DNA of 64,000 nucleotides from Rhodospirillales bacterium (lineage in GTDB: Bacteria; Pseudomonadota; Alphaproteobacteria; Reyranellales; Reyranellaceae), in contig JACPOB010000068.1 in NCBI GenBank assembly GCA_016185145.1, positions 1 to 64,000 on the forward strand, given 5' to 3'. Within the stretch, counting starts at the first letter, position 1. Every line of letters starts with the position of its first letter. Of this stretch, positions 26,338-36,147 are shown one piece after another. The translations under genes and the position numbers were made by a program. The notes beneath the pieces were generated by a model. That model saw nothing but the letters and a program-made list of their open reading frames with translations, was not told the DNA's origin and searched no databases.

Positions 26338-26375
26338 CTTCCGGACCGCGCACGTCCTCGCGCGCGGTCCGGAAG
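26338..26375. repeat. Family B repeat, short copy
   Basis: CTTCCGGACCGCGC and GCGCGGTCCGGAAG form 14-bp arms around the loop ACGTCCTCGC. The 12-bp outer arm CTTCCGGACCGC is shared with the copies at 22970 and 52404, while the centre differs. It lies directly behind the stop of the sulfatase-like gene and may serve as its terminator. Confidence 0.85.
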
Positions 26376-26381
26376 AGAAGA

Positions 26382-27929
26382 CTATGCTGCGCGCGATTCG
26401 AGGCCGTTGGGAGTCGCGCGGTAGCCCGTGAGCGTGCGGTCGGCGAAGCCCAGGCGCCAGTCGAGCATCTTGGAGGAGTACTCGGCGAGCTTCGCCGCAT
26501 AAGCCGGATCGGCGGCGCGGTTGACGAACTGGCCGGGGTCCTTCTTCAAGTCGAAGAGTAGCGGCGGCAGGGCGGCGAAGTGGACGTACTTGAAGGCCTC
26601 GTCCTGCACGACGGCGAGCGAGCACTTGTCCATCGGCACGCCCAGCGCCGATTCGGGCTTGCTGTAGTAGAGGTCGCGGAAGTCGAACTCGTAGTGCACC
26701 TCGGTGCGCCAGTCGCGCGGCGGCTCGCCCTCGCAGAAGCCGAGCAGCGAGCGGCCGTCGCACTGGCGCGGCACCGGAAGGCCGAGCCATTCGAGGATGG
26801 TCGGCATGGTGTCGACGGTCTCGGTGAAGCGCTCGACGATCGAGCCGCGCGCGCCGTTGGCCTCGGGCCGCGGATCGCGGATGATCATCGGGATGCGATA
26901 GGACTCGTCGTTGTAGCCGATCTTGCCCAGCAGGTGATGGTCGCCGAGCTGCTCGCCGTGATCGCAGGTGAAGACGATCAGCGTGTCGTCCCACTGCCCG
27001 GTCTGCTTCAGATGGTCGAAGACGCGGCCGAGCTGGTCGTCGACCTCGCTCATCAGGCCGCAGTATGTGGCGCGCATCTGCGCCACCTCGGCCTCGCTCA
27101 TCGCCGAGCCCAGCCCCTTGCCGTCCTGGAAGAAGCTCGATTGCTGGATGTTGTTCACGTAGTAGCCGAGCAGCGGATGCTGGCCCGCCTCCTCCGCCGC
27201 CGAGGCCGCGCGCACGACCTTGGGCATGTCCTGCGGCCGATACATGTCGTGATAGGGCGCGGGCGCGATGAACGGCGGATGCGGCCGGTAGTAGCCGAGA
27301 TGCAGGAACCACGGCTTGCCGGCGCGGCCGCGCAGGTAGGAGAGGCCGCGCTCGGTGAACCAGGCGGTGTCCGACAGCTCCTTGGGGATCACCGCCGGGC
27401 GCGACGTGGCGCCACCCCCGCTTGCTTGGCCGGCTCCGCCTTGCGGCAGCCAGATGTCCTCGCGGCTGTCCGGCAGCTTGAACCCCTGGTTGGCGACCCA
27501 GCCGAAATAGGCATCCTTGTAGGGCTCGAAGGCGCCGACAGGACGGAAACCGTCCATGATGTCGCCCAGCACCAGGAAGCGCGGATCGTTTGCGTCGGTG
27601 GTGCGCGGATCGGGCGTGGTCGTGGTGTAGCCGACCAGGGCCGGATCGTATCCGCCGCGGCGCAGCTCGTGGCCGAGATTGGTGAAGCGGGCGTCGAGCG
27701 GAATGGTGTTCTGCACCGCACGATGATTCATCAGGTACAGGCTGGTCAGCAGGCTGGCCCGCGCCGGGCCGCAGGGTGCGGCCTGTGTGAAATGATTGCG
27801 GAAGGTCACGCCCTCCTCGGAGAGCCGGTGAATGTTCGGCACCTTGAGGTAGTCCGCCCCGAGCTTGGGCAGCATCAGGCCGCGCCATTGGTCGACGACG
27901 ATCAACAGGACATTCTTGGGCGCAGGCAT
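26382..27929 (-). CDS. Sulfatase-superfamily hydrolase (phosphonate monoester hydrolase-like)
   Basis: Starting at MPAPKNVLLIVVDQWRG (27929), 515 residues. Asp13 begins the metal site. AAPCGPARASLLTS contains the C-x-P-x-R formylglycine motif with Cys53, in the CGPAR form found in phosphonate monoester hydrolases. FTCDHGEQLGDHHLLGK supplies the second metal pair. The family has broad activity on phosphonate and phosphate mono- and diesters and sulfates. Maturation would need a formylglycine-generating activity encoded elsewhere. It is transcribed away from the hydroxyacid dehydrogenase gene at 27994. Confidence 0.87.
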   Translation of the reverse strand: MPAPKNVLLIVVDQWRGLMLPKLGADYLKVPNIHRLSEEGVTFRNHFTQAAPCGPARASLLTSLYLMNHRAVQNTIPLDARFTNLGHELRRGGYDPALVGYTTTTPDPRTTDANDPRFLVLGDIMDGFRPVGAFEPYKDAYFGWVANQGFKLPDSREDIWLPQGGAGQASGGGATSRPAVIPKELSDTAWFTERGLSYLRGRAGKPWFLHLGYYRPHPPFIAPAPYHDMYRPQDMPKVVRAASAAEEAGQHPLLGYYVNNIQQSSFFQDGKGLGSAMSEAEVAQMRATYCGLMSEVDDQLGRVFDHLKQTGQWDDTLIVFTCDHGEQLGDHHLLGKIGYNDESYRIPMIIRDPRPEANGARGSIVERFTETVDTMPTILEWLGLPVPRQCDGRSLLGFCEGEPPRDWRTEVHYEFDFRDLYYSKPESALGVPMDKCSLAVVQDEAFKYVHFAALPPLLFDLKKDPGQFVNRAADPAYAAKLAEYSSKMLDWRLGFADRTLTGYRATPNGLESRAA

Positions 27930-27993
27930 ACCGATTTCACCGTGGTTCGAAGATTGGGCTAGAGTGCCCTCAAATCTGCGGAGGAGACAACAC

Positions 27994-29106
27994 GTGGCGC
28001 GTTTCAAGATCGTGACGACCGGTCCGGGCAACACCGACCATTCCCTGGAAATGGAGACCCTGGGCCCGCTCGGCGCCGAGATCGTCGAGGTGACGGGCGG
28101 CGACGACGAGCTGATGAAGGCCGTGGCCGACGCCGACGCGATCTACGCCAAGGGTCGGCCGCGCATCACCGCCAAGGTGATCGAGGCGGGCAAGAAGCTG
28201 AAGGTCGTGTCGCTGGGCTCGGTCGGCGTCGATTCGGTCGATGTCGATGCCGCGACCCAGCTCGGCATCCCGGTGACCAACTGCCCCGACACCTTCATCG
28301 AGGAGGTGGCGGACCATGCCATGACGCTGATCCTGGCGAGCTGGCGCAGGCTCGTGGTGCAGGACCAGATGGTGCGCAAGGGCGAATGGACCAAGGCGCG
28401 GCCCATGCTCTACCAGTTCCCGCGCCTCATGGGCATGACGCTCGGCTTCATCTCGTTCGGCCATGTCGCGCGCGCGGTGGCGAAGCGGGCCGCGCCGTTC
28501 GGCTTCCAGATGCTGGCCTACGATCCCTACATCGAGGAGCTGGTGATGTCCGAGCACGGCGTGCAGCCGGTCAGCTACGACGAGCTGCTGCAGCGCTCCG
28601 ACATCGTCTCGATGCATGCGCCCGGCACCAAGGACGCCCATCACCTGATGAAGGAGCAGCACTTCCGCAAGATGAAGAAGACCTCGCTGTTCGTGAACAC
28701 CGGCCGCGGCTCGACGGTCGACGAGGCGGCGATGATCAAGGCGCTGCAGGAAGGCTGGATCGCCGGCGCCGGCCTCGACGTGGTCGAGGTCGAGCCGATC
28801 GGCCACAACAATCCCCTGCTCGGCATGGAGAACGTGATCCTGACGGCGCACGTCGCCTCGGCCTCGAACCGCTTCGACCAGGCGCGCAAGCGGCGCGTCG
28901 GCGCGGAGCTGTCGCTGGTGCTGCAGGGCAAGTGGCCGCGCGCCTGCGTCAATCCCTCGATCCTGGAGAAGTCCAAGCTGGTGCGCTGGCAGCCCTTCTC
29001 GATGGAGCGCGGTCCGGAAGACAATGAACCCGGTGTCAGGACGGCTCCAAGGCGAACATTTCGCGCATGCCGGTCGTGCCGCGCAGCTTGTGCGTCCCGA
29101 GGCTGA
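27994..29106 (+). CDS. D-2-hydroxyacid dehydrogenase, NAD-dependent
   Basis: I start at GTG 27994, preceded by GGAGGAGA, giving 370 residues. The catalytic triad is visible: Arg in VNTGRGSTVDE, Glu in LDVVEVEPIG and His in LTAHVASAS. The NAD-binding glycine segment LGFISFGHVARAVAKRA is degenerate compared with GxGxxG (one Gly replaced by Ser). The core matches phosphoglycerate/glyoxylate reductase relatives up to about residue 335. The last ~30 residues (after MERGPEDNEPG) are Arg/Cys-rich and overlap the cyclase gene by 71 bases on the opposite strand, so the natural stop may have been lost. Confidence 0.85.
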   Translation: MARFKIVTTGPGNTDHSLEMETLGPLGAEIVEVTGGDDELMKAVADADAIYAKGRPRITAKVIEAGKKLKVVSLGSVGVDSVDVDAATQLGIPVTNCPDTFIEEVADHAMTLILASWRRLVVQDQMVRKGEWTKARPMLYQFPRLMGMTLGFISFGHVARAVAKRAAPFGFQMLAYDPYIEELVMSEHGVQPVSYDELLQRSDIVSMHAPGTKDAHHLMKEQHFRKMKKTSLFVNTGRGSTVDEAAMIKALQEGWIAGAGLDVVEVEPIGHNNPLLGMENVILTAHVASASNRFDQARKRRVGAELSLVLQGKWPRACVNPSILEKSKLVRWQPFSMERGPEDNEPGVRTAPRRTFRACRSCRAACASRG

Positions 29107-30219
29107 GCACGGGATGGCCGCAACGATGGGCAATGCTCTCTGACAGCACTCTGACAGCAGCAACTCGGCCCCGAGCGCCTTGCCGAGAGCCTCCATGCGA
29201 CTCACCTCGTTGACGGCCGGGCCGACCACGGTGAAGTCGAGACGCCGGGCCGTGCCGATGTTGCCGTAGATGACGTCGCCGAAATGCAGAGCAATGGTGA
29301 GGTCGAGCGTGGGCCCACCCTCGGCCGTGCGCCGGGCGTTGAGCGCCGCGTTCCGGCCACCGGCATCCACCGCCGCTCTCAATGCCTCGCGGCACGCCTG
29401 CTCGGCGCCAATGCGGTCCGAGGGAAAGACGGCAAGGAGCCCGTCACCCAGGAACTTCAGCACCTCGCCGCCCCGTTCCGTGACGGCGTCGCCGATGCAT
29501 TCGAGATGCTGGTTGAGCCAGCCGACGACGTCCGTGCCCGGGTTGGCGTCGACGAGCGCGGTGAAGCCGCGAAGATCGGCGAGGAGCAACGCCGCCGAGA
29601 TGACCTGGCTGTCGCCGCGCCGGATCATCCCCTGCATCACGTGGGCCCCGGTCTGCGGACCGAGGTAGGCCCCCAGCGTTTCGACCGCAACGCGCGACAG
29701 CCCGATTCGATAGGCGACAATGCCGAGCGCCGGGAGGATACGACCGACTGCCGCGATTTCGTCCTCGGTGAAGCCGCCGGGGCGATCGGTCGCCATGGAG
29801 AGCGCCGCGCCGCGAAGCGCGGTGCGACCCTGGCTGAACCGGACGAAACGAAGGGCATACTCGGTCACGCCCAGAGCGCGCAGATCCTCGAACAGCGCGA
29901 ACCTCCGCACGATCTCCGGATCCTCGAGATTCCAGCGTTCCTGGACCAGGTTGCGCTCGATCAGATAGAAAATCGGACTGCGCTGAAATTCAGGGCCGTA
30001 GCTATCCTCGGGAGAGAGGGCGTCGCTCGCCAGTCCCTTGTCGCGTGACCATTCGAACCTCAGCAGCGCCGCCGTCGGCTCGATGGTCGGCATGCCCAGG
30101 TTGGTACGGAGGAGCGGAATTCCCTGCGCGACCAGCCGTTCGCTGACCTCCTTAAAGATCGCCCCCAGGTCGTCGCTGTTGCGGCCCTCCTCGAGGATCC
30201 AGTTGATCAACTCGTCCAT
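29036..30219 (-). pseudogene. Class III adenylate/guanylate cyclase, frameshifted by 11-bp duplication
   Basis: From ATG 30219 the frame encodes an N-terminal domain (MDELINWILEEGRNSD; residues 1-190) followed by a class III cyclase domain: ALLLADLRGFTAL (first metal Asp), GEVLKFLGDGLLAVFP (Lys and second Asp) and VVGPAVNEVSRMEAL. At LGAELLLSE the sequence contains CTCTGACAGCA twice in tandem (29138-29159), which shifts the frame. With one copy removed, the protein continues SIAHRCGHPVLSLGTHKLRG and ends at TGA 29036, the expected end of the domain (394 residues). As sequenced, translation runs on into the antisense of the dehydrogenase gene. The catalytic residues lie before the break, so activity may remain. 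Confidence 0.85.
29138..29159. repeat. Exact 11-bp tandem duplication inside cyclase gene
   Basis: CTCTGACAGCA occurs at 29138-29148 and again at 29149-29159. Removal of either copy restores a full-length cyclase reading frame. It is either a recent replication slip in this strain or an assembly error. Confidence 0.95.
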
Positions 30220-30221
30220 GC

Positions 30222-30416
30222 TCAGTCCGGCACTTTCGGAATGATGCGCTGCAGCCGGTCGCGGATCGCGCGGTCGCATTCGGCGAGGCTGACGAACGGC
30301 CCCAGCACGACCTTGCCGCCGTCGTCGACGGCATACCAGCCGGGCTCGGTGACGTTGTAGTCGCCGACGTCGTCGGTGTGGACGTCGACAGCGATCAGAT
30401 CCCCGGGATTGGCCAT
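30222..30416 (-). CDS. Small conserved-looking protein upstream of cyclase
   Basis: A 64-residue protein (MANPGDLIAVDVHTDDVGD...) without signal peptide or membrane segment. It contains PGWYAVDDGGKVVLGPF followed by a helix with SLAECDRAIRDRL. Its TGA ends 2 bases before the cyclase ATG at 30219, so translation of the two is likely coupled. It is transcribed away from the protease gene with 59 bases between the starts. I do not recognise a named family; the coding frame is supported by this arrangement and by codon use like its neighbours. Confidence 0.6.
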   Translation of the reverse strand: MANPGDLIAVDVHTDDVGDYNVTEPGWYAVDDGGKVVLGPFVSLAECDRAIRDRLQRIIPKVPD

Positions 30417-30475
30417 TTGCTCGCTTTCCTGCCGCTACGCTGTTACACAAATGGTGACGCGGCATGGGAGGGACA

Positions 30476-31702
30476 ATGCTCAAGCAAGGGTTGTCATCGC
30501 TTGCACTCTTGGCGTGCCTGCATGCCGGAAGCCTTGTCGCACAGGATCGGACCGAATTCGGCGCACTGCCGCAGGCCGGCGATGCCGCGCAGCCGCTGCC
30601 GGGCGGCGTGAAGTATGCCCTCGGTAGCACCGCACCTGCGCTCTCGGGCGCTGCCAAGCTGCCGCCTGCTCTCGAGCGCATCGACCGGCCCGAACCGCCG
30701 CTGCGGCTGCGCGGCGCCCGCGAGATCGAGCTCTATCGCGCGCTGGCGCCCTCGGTCGCCCTGATCGTGACGGACGAAGCGGAAGGCTCCGCTTCGTTGA
30801 TCGCCACGAAACCGCTTCCCGGGGACAAGCGGTCCGGAATGCTGTTGACCAGCGCCCACGTCGTGGGCAACGCCCGGGAGGTTTCGGTCGTCTTCAAGCC
30901 TCAGAAGGACGGCGAGAAGATCACCAAGGCGCACGCCGTGCTCGGCCGCGTGCGCAAGCTCGATCCGGTGCGTGACCTGGCCCTGATCGAAGTGGCGAGC
31001 GTTCCGGGCTACGTCGCCGCGATCCCTCTGGGAAGCATGAACGAGGCCGAGGTCGGCGCCGACATCCACGCGATCGGCCATCCCAAGGGGCAGACCTGGA
31101 CCTACACCAAGGGCCTGATCAGCCAGATCCGGCTCGACTACAAATGGGGGCCACACAAGGTCGACGTCATCCAGACGCAGACGCCCCTCAATCCGGGCAA
31201 CTCGGGCGGGCCGCTGATCAGCGACGGCGGCAAGCTGATCGGCGTCAACTTCTTCAAGCAGCAGGGCGAGGGGCTGAACTTCGCGGTGGCGATCAGCGAC
31301 GTCGAGCGGTTCCTGAAGGCGGCCCAGGACGGCGCCTACGACCCGCCCAGCGGGGCCGTCGCCGTTGCCGCTGGGCCTGCGAAACCGTGCGAGCCCAAGG
31401 TCGCATACGAAGGGCGCAGCAAGGACGACAAGTCGTTCGTCCGCACCCTCGACATGGATTGCAGCGGCAAGGTGAATGCCGCGCTCATCGTTCCCGACGA
31501 CAAGTCGTTGCCGGTCGAGTTCCGGCTGGACACCAACAAGGACGGCAAGACCGACGCCTGGATCCTCGACGACGACCGCGACGGCAAGTGGGACATCTCC
31601 TACTGGGACACCGATTTCGACGGCAAGCCCGACCTGGTCGGCCACCATCCCGACGGCGAGCTGAAGCCGACGCGGATGGAGAAGTATCAGCCGAAATCCT
31701 AG
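30476..31702 (+). CDS. Trypsin-like (HtrA-type) serine protease with C-terminal calcium-binding-like repeats
   Basis: GGGAGGG lies just before the ATG at 30476, so I use MLKQGLSS as the start (408 residues). A signal peptide ends near LVAQD. The triad of a DegP-type protease is His128 (LLTSAHVVG), Asp167 (DPVRDLALIE) and Ser243 (NPGNSGGPL). There is no PDZ domain. Instead, after a short linker, residues ~330-395 hold three Asp-rich loops, DTNKDGKTD, DDDRDGKWD and DTDFDGKPD, like the calcium loops of thrombospondin type 3 or EF-hand repeats. The protein should be periplasmic or secreted, and its folding or activity may depend on calcium. Confidence 0.85.
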   Translation: MLKQGLSSLALLACLHAGSLVAQDRTEFGALPQAGDAAQPLPGGVKYALGSTAPALSGAAKLPPALERIDRPEPPLRLRGAREIELYRALAPSVALIVTDEAEGSASLIATKPLPGDKRSGMLLTSAHVVGNAREVSVVFKPQKDGEKITKAHAVLGRVRKLDPVRDLALIEVASVPGYVAAIPLGSMNEAEVGADIHAIGHPKGQTWTYTKGLISQIRLDYKWGPHKVDVIQTQTPLNPGNSGGPLISDGGKLIGVNFFKQQGEGLNFAVAISDVERFLKAAQDGAYDPPSGAVAVAAGPAKPCEPKVAYEGRSKDDKSFVRTLDMDCSGKVNAALIVPDDKSLPVEFRLDTNKDGKTDAWILDDDRDGKWDISYWDTDFDGKPDLVGHHPDGELKPTRMEKYQPKS

Positions 31703-31706
31703 TTCG

Positions 31707-31745
31707 TTGCTGGGAGCGCGCCACTCCAGTGGGCGCCCCCAGCAA
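31707..31745 (+). terminator. Hairpin after protease gene
   Basis: TTGCTGGG...CCCAGCAA arms with an inner GCGCC-ACT-CCAGTGG-like pairing, 5 bases behind the stop codon. No T-run follows. The central CGCCACTCCAGTGG segment recurs near 22948-22966, so this may belong to a repeat family as well. It lies between convergent genes and could serve both. Confidence 0.6.
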
Positions 31746-31752
31746 TGAGAGT

Positions 31753-32727
31753 TCAGCGCCGAGTCCAGCTTTCCAGATTCGCCGCGCCCGGCGGCACCTC
31801 GCCGTTCACCAGCGCTTCGACCTGGCGCACGGTGTCGAACGCCTGGCTCTCGCTGGCGGGCGGTGTGAGGCCGCCGATGTGCGGCGTGGCGATGACGTTG
31901 GACAGGCGGGCGAGCTCGGGTGACGGCATCTGGTCGAGCGCCCGGCCGACATCCATGGCGGCGCCGGCGATGCGGCCCTCGGTCAGCGCCCTGGCGAGCG
32001 CCGCCTCGTCCACAAGGTTGCCGCGCGACATGTTGACGAAGAAGGCGTCGGGCTTCATGCGCGCGAACGCAGCCTCATCCATCAGGTTCTCGGTCTCCTC
32101 GTTGGCGATGGCGAGGCAGATCACGTAGTCGGCCTGACCTAAAAGCTCCTGCAGCGGCAGCTTGATGAAGCGTGGATCGTCGACCTGGGCGTAGGGATCG
32201 GACACCAGCACCTTCATGCCGAGCGTCGCCAGCACCGGCGCCAGCGCGCGCGAGATGCGGCCGTAGCCGATGATGCCGACGGTGCTGCCGCCGAGCTGGC
32301 GGCCGATCCGGATCTCGGGCTTGCGATCGGCGTGGTAGTCGGCGACGGCGCGCGAGACGCCGCGCGACAGATCGACCATCAGGCCGAGCGTCAGCTCGAC
32401 CACCGACTGCACGAAGCCCGCCTCGGCATGGGTCACCAGCACGCCCGCCTTGGAGGCCGCGGCGAGGTCGATGTTGCGGATATCGATGGCGCTGCGCATC
32501 ACCACCTTCAGTCCCGGCAGGCCGTCGAAGACCTCCGCAGGCACGGCGGTGGCGCGGTCGGCGATGATGAAGTCGACGCCGCGGGCCATGGCGATCACGC
32601 CCGCCGGATCGAGCGGCGCGTCGCCTTCGTGGAGAGTGACCTCGACCAGTTCCTGCAGGCGCGCCAGCGCCCGCGCGCCGTAATACTGGCGCCGCGCCTG
32701 CGGCACATGGGTGAGCAGAAGCTTCAT
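31753..32727 (-). CDS. 2-hydroxyacid dehydrogenase family protein (D-isomer type)
   Basis: A 324-residue protein. The NAD-binding motif is GGSTVGIIGYGRISRALAP, the catalytic Arg is in VNMSRGNLVDE and the His in IATPHIGGLTPPA. The usual Glu of the DVFExEP segment is missing; the text reads MDVGRALDQMPSPEL. AGGGAG precedes the ATG. It could reduce a 2-keto acid or act on a phosphoglycerate-like substrate, perhaps in the sugar-acid pathway of the genes that follow on the other strand from 32972. The lack of the Glu may lower activity or mark a changed reaction. Confidence 0.82.
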   Translation of the reverse strand: MKLLLTHVPQARRQYYGARALARLQELVEVTLHEGDAPLDPAGVIAMARGVDFIIADRATAVPAEVFDGLPGLKVVMRSAIDIRNIDLAAASKAGVLVTHAEAGFVQSVVELTLGLMVDLSRGVSRAVADYHADRKPEIRIGRQLGGSTVGIIGYGRISRALAPVLATLGMKVLVSDPYAQVDDPRFIKLPLQELLGQADYVICLAIANEETENLMDEAAFARMKPDAFFVNMSRGNLVDEAALARALTEGRIAGAAMDVGRALDQMPSPELARLSNVIATPHIGGLTPPASESQAFDTVRQVEALVNGEVPPGAANLESWTRR

Positions 32728-32789
32728 TCTGGATGACTCCCTGATCGGCGGGCTAATCTATCTGCCGTCCTGAGCGAAGCGAAGGACCT

Positions 32790-32949
32790 CTCATCTCCTC
32801 CCCCGTCATACGGGGGAGGATAAAGGAGGGGGAAGGCCACATGGATGATCTCGACGATGAGAACGTCATGATCTGAAACGTGCCGGCAGCGAGTCCGCGG
32901 CTTGCCCCCTCCTGTATCCTCCCCCGTATGACGGGGGCGGAGATGAGAT
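32790..32949. repeat. Family C paired hairpins, copy 1
   Basis: TCTCATCTCCTCCCCCGTCA... at the left and ...TGACGGGGGCGGAGATGAGA at the right are inverted copies that enclose about 70 unique bases. Each arm also contains an inner hairpin CCCCCGTCATACGGGGG. It fills the divergent spacer between the dehydrogenase and dehydratase genes, so their promoters must lie in or beside it. Confidence 0.85.
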
Positions 32950-32971
32950 GAGATCAAAGGGAGGGAAACGC

Positions 32972-34714
<1,743 letters not shown>

Positions 34715-34720
34715 GCGTTC

Positions 34721-35983
34721 ATGCTGCCTGATCTCATCGAGGTCGTCCCGCCGAGCGGGCGCAAGGAGTCGAAGGTCGTGTTGCCGGGCTCAAAGAGCCT
34801 GACCAACCGCGCCCTTATCCTCGCAGCGCTCGCCGCCAAACCGGTGACCCTGCGCGGTGCGCTGTGGAGCGAGGACACGCAGGCGATGGTCGAGTGCCTG
34901 GAGCGGCTGGGCTTTCCCGTCGAAGTGACGGACGATCCGGCCGAGCCCGCCAATCGCACGCTCGAGGTGCAAGGCGCCGGCGGCCGGATCCCCAATGCCG
35001 GCTCGCCGGAGCAGCCGCTAAAGCTGTTCGTCGAGAATGCCGGCACGGCCGCGCGCTTCCTGCCGCCGATGCTGTGCCTGGGCCATGGCAGCTACCATGT
35101 GAGCGGCATCGAGCGCATGCATCAGCGGCCGCAGGCGGCGCTGGTCGGCGCCTTGCGCCAGCTCGGCTATCGCATCGACACGCCCAACGACCGCCTGCCG
35201 GCCGTCATCCACGGCACCGGCCCGCGTCCGGGGGCCGCCTGCAGCGTCAGCGTCGAGGAAAGCTCGCAGTTCGCCTCGGCCCTGCTGCTCTCCGCCGGCA
35301 TCGGCGGCTGGCAGATCGCGGTCACCGGCGCCAACGAGGACGAACTCCCGTACGTCGACATGACTCGCCGCCTGATGAAGGACTTTCCGTGGAACGGCGG
35401 CACCTACGACATCGAGGCGGACGCCTCGGGCGCCAGCTATTTCTGGGGCGCCGACTGGCTGCTGCGCGACAGCGACAGCCGTGTGAGGGTCGTGCCGACG
35501 CCGGCGAGCGGCATGCAGGCCGATCAGAAGTTTTTGGACCTCGTCGCCCAAGGCCCATGGCGCGCTGCCTACTCACGCCAGACCGACCTCGCCGACAGCA
35601 TCATGACGGCGATCGTGCTGGCGCCGTTCGCGCCCGCGATCACGCGCTTCACCGAGCTCGGCCGGCTGCGCGTGCAGGAATGCGAGCGGGTGAAGGCGCT
35701 GCGCACGGAACTCACCAAGTGCGGCGCCAGGGTCGAGGAGAGCGGCGACACGCTCACCGTCCATCCTGGTCCGCTGCACGGGGCGGAGATCGAGACCTAC
35801 AACGACCATCGCGTCGCCATGTGCTTCGGCATGCTGGGCCTGCGCGTGCCCGGCATGCGGCTCATCAAGCCCGCTTGCGTGCGCAAGACCTTCCCCAATT
35901 TCTTCGCCAAGCTCGCAGAGCTCGGCGCTGTCATCAAGGATGCGAACGGCAAACCGCTCTGCGGCGATGAGCTGCTGGCCTAG
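34721..35983 (+). CDS. aroA: 3-phosphoshikimate 1-carboxyvinyltransferase (EPSP synthase) homologue
   Basis: A 420-residue protein with the EPSP synthase layout: LPGSKSLTNRALILAAL (shikimate-3-phosphate and PEP contacts), FVENAGTAARFLPPML (the NAGTA motif, N106-A110), RMHQRPQAALVGALRQLG, and late YNDHRVAMCFGM and CVRKTFPNFF. It transfers the enolpyruvyl group of PEP to shikimate-3-phosphate. The residue matching E. coli Pro101 is Phe113. It starts 6 bases after the IlvD/Edd dehydratase without an own Shine-Dalgarno site, an unusual operon partner for AroA, so it may be a second, specialised copy. Confidence 0.85.
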   Translation: MLPDLIEVVPPSGRKESKVVLPGSKSLTNRALILAALAAKPVTLRGALWSEDTQAMVECLERLGFPVEVTDDPAEPANRTLEVQGAGGRIPNAGSPEQPLKLFVENAGTAARFLPPMLCLGHGSYHVSGIERMHQRPQAALVGALRQLGYRIDTPNDRLPAVIHGTGPRPGAACSVSVEESSQFASALLLSAGIGGWQIAVTGANEDELPYVDMTRRLMKDFPWNGGTYDIEADASGASYFWGADWLLRDSDSRVRVVPTPASGMQADQKFLDLVAQGPWRAAYSRQTDLADSIMTAIVLAPFAPAITRFTELGRLRVQECERVKALRTELTKCGARVEESGDTLTVHPGPLHGAEIETYNDHRVAMCFGMLGLRVPGMRLIKPACVRKTFPNFFAKLAELGAVIKDANGKPLCGDELLA

Positions 35984-35993
35984 AGAATCGCTT

Positions 35994-36126
35994 CCCTCCC
36001 CAGCTTCGCTGGGGAGGTGCCCTCGTCATACGAGGGCGGAGGGGTCATGGGCCGCAGAACTTTGTCGCCCCCTTGACCCCTCCGTCGCCGTATGACGGCG
36101 ACACCTCCCCACTTCGTGGGGAGGTA
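35994..36126. repeat. Family C paired hairpins, copy 2
   Basis: CCTCCCCAGCTTCGCTGGGGAGG and, further on, CCTCCCCACTTCGTGGGGAGG are two hairpins flanking a region with CCTCGTCATACGAGGG and CGTCGCCGTATGACGGCG hairpins and inverted GGAGGGGTCA/TGACCCCTCC. It lies between the aroA and RraA genes, which face the same way. Confidence 0.85.
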
Positions 36127-36147
36127 AAAAGCCAAAGGAGAGAAACA

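Noticed and set aside
27970..29035. Minus-strand continuation of the cyclase frame to 903 codons
   Set aside because: It results from the 11-bp duplication and is antisense to the dehydrogenase; it has no family features.
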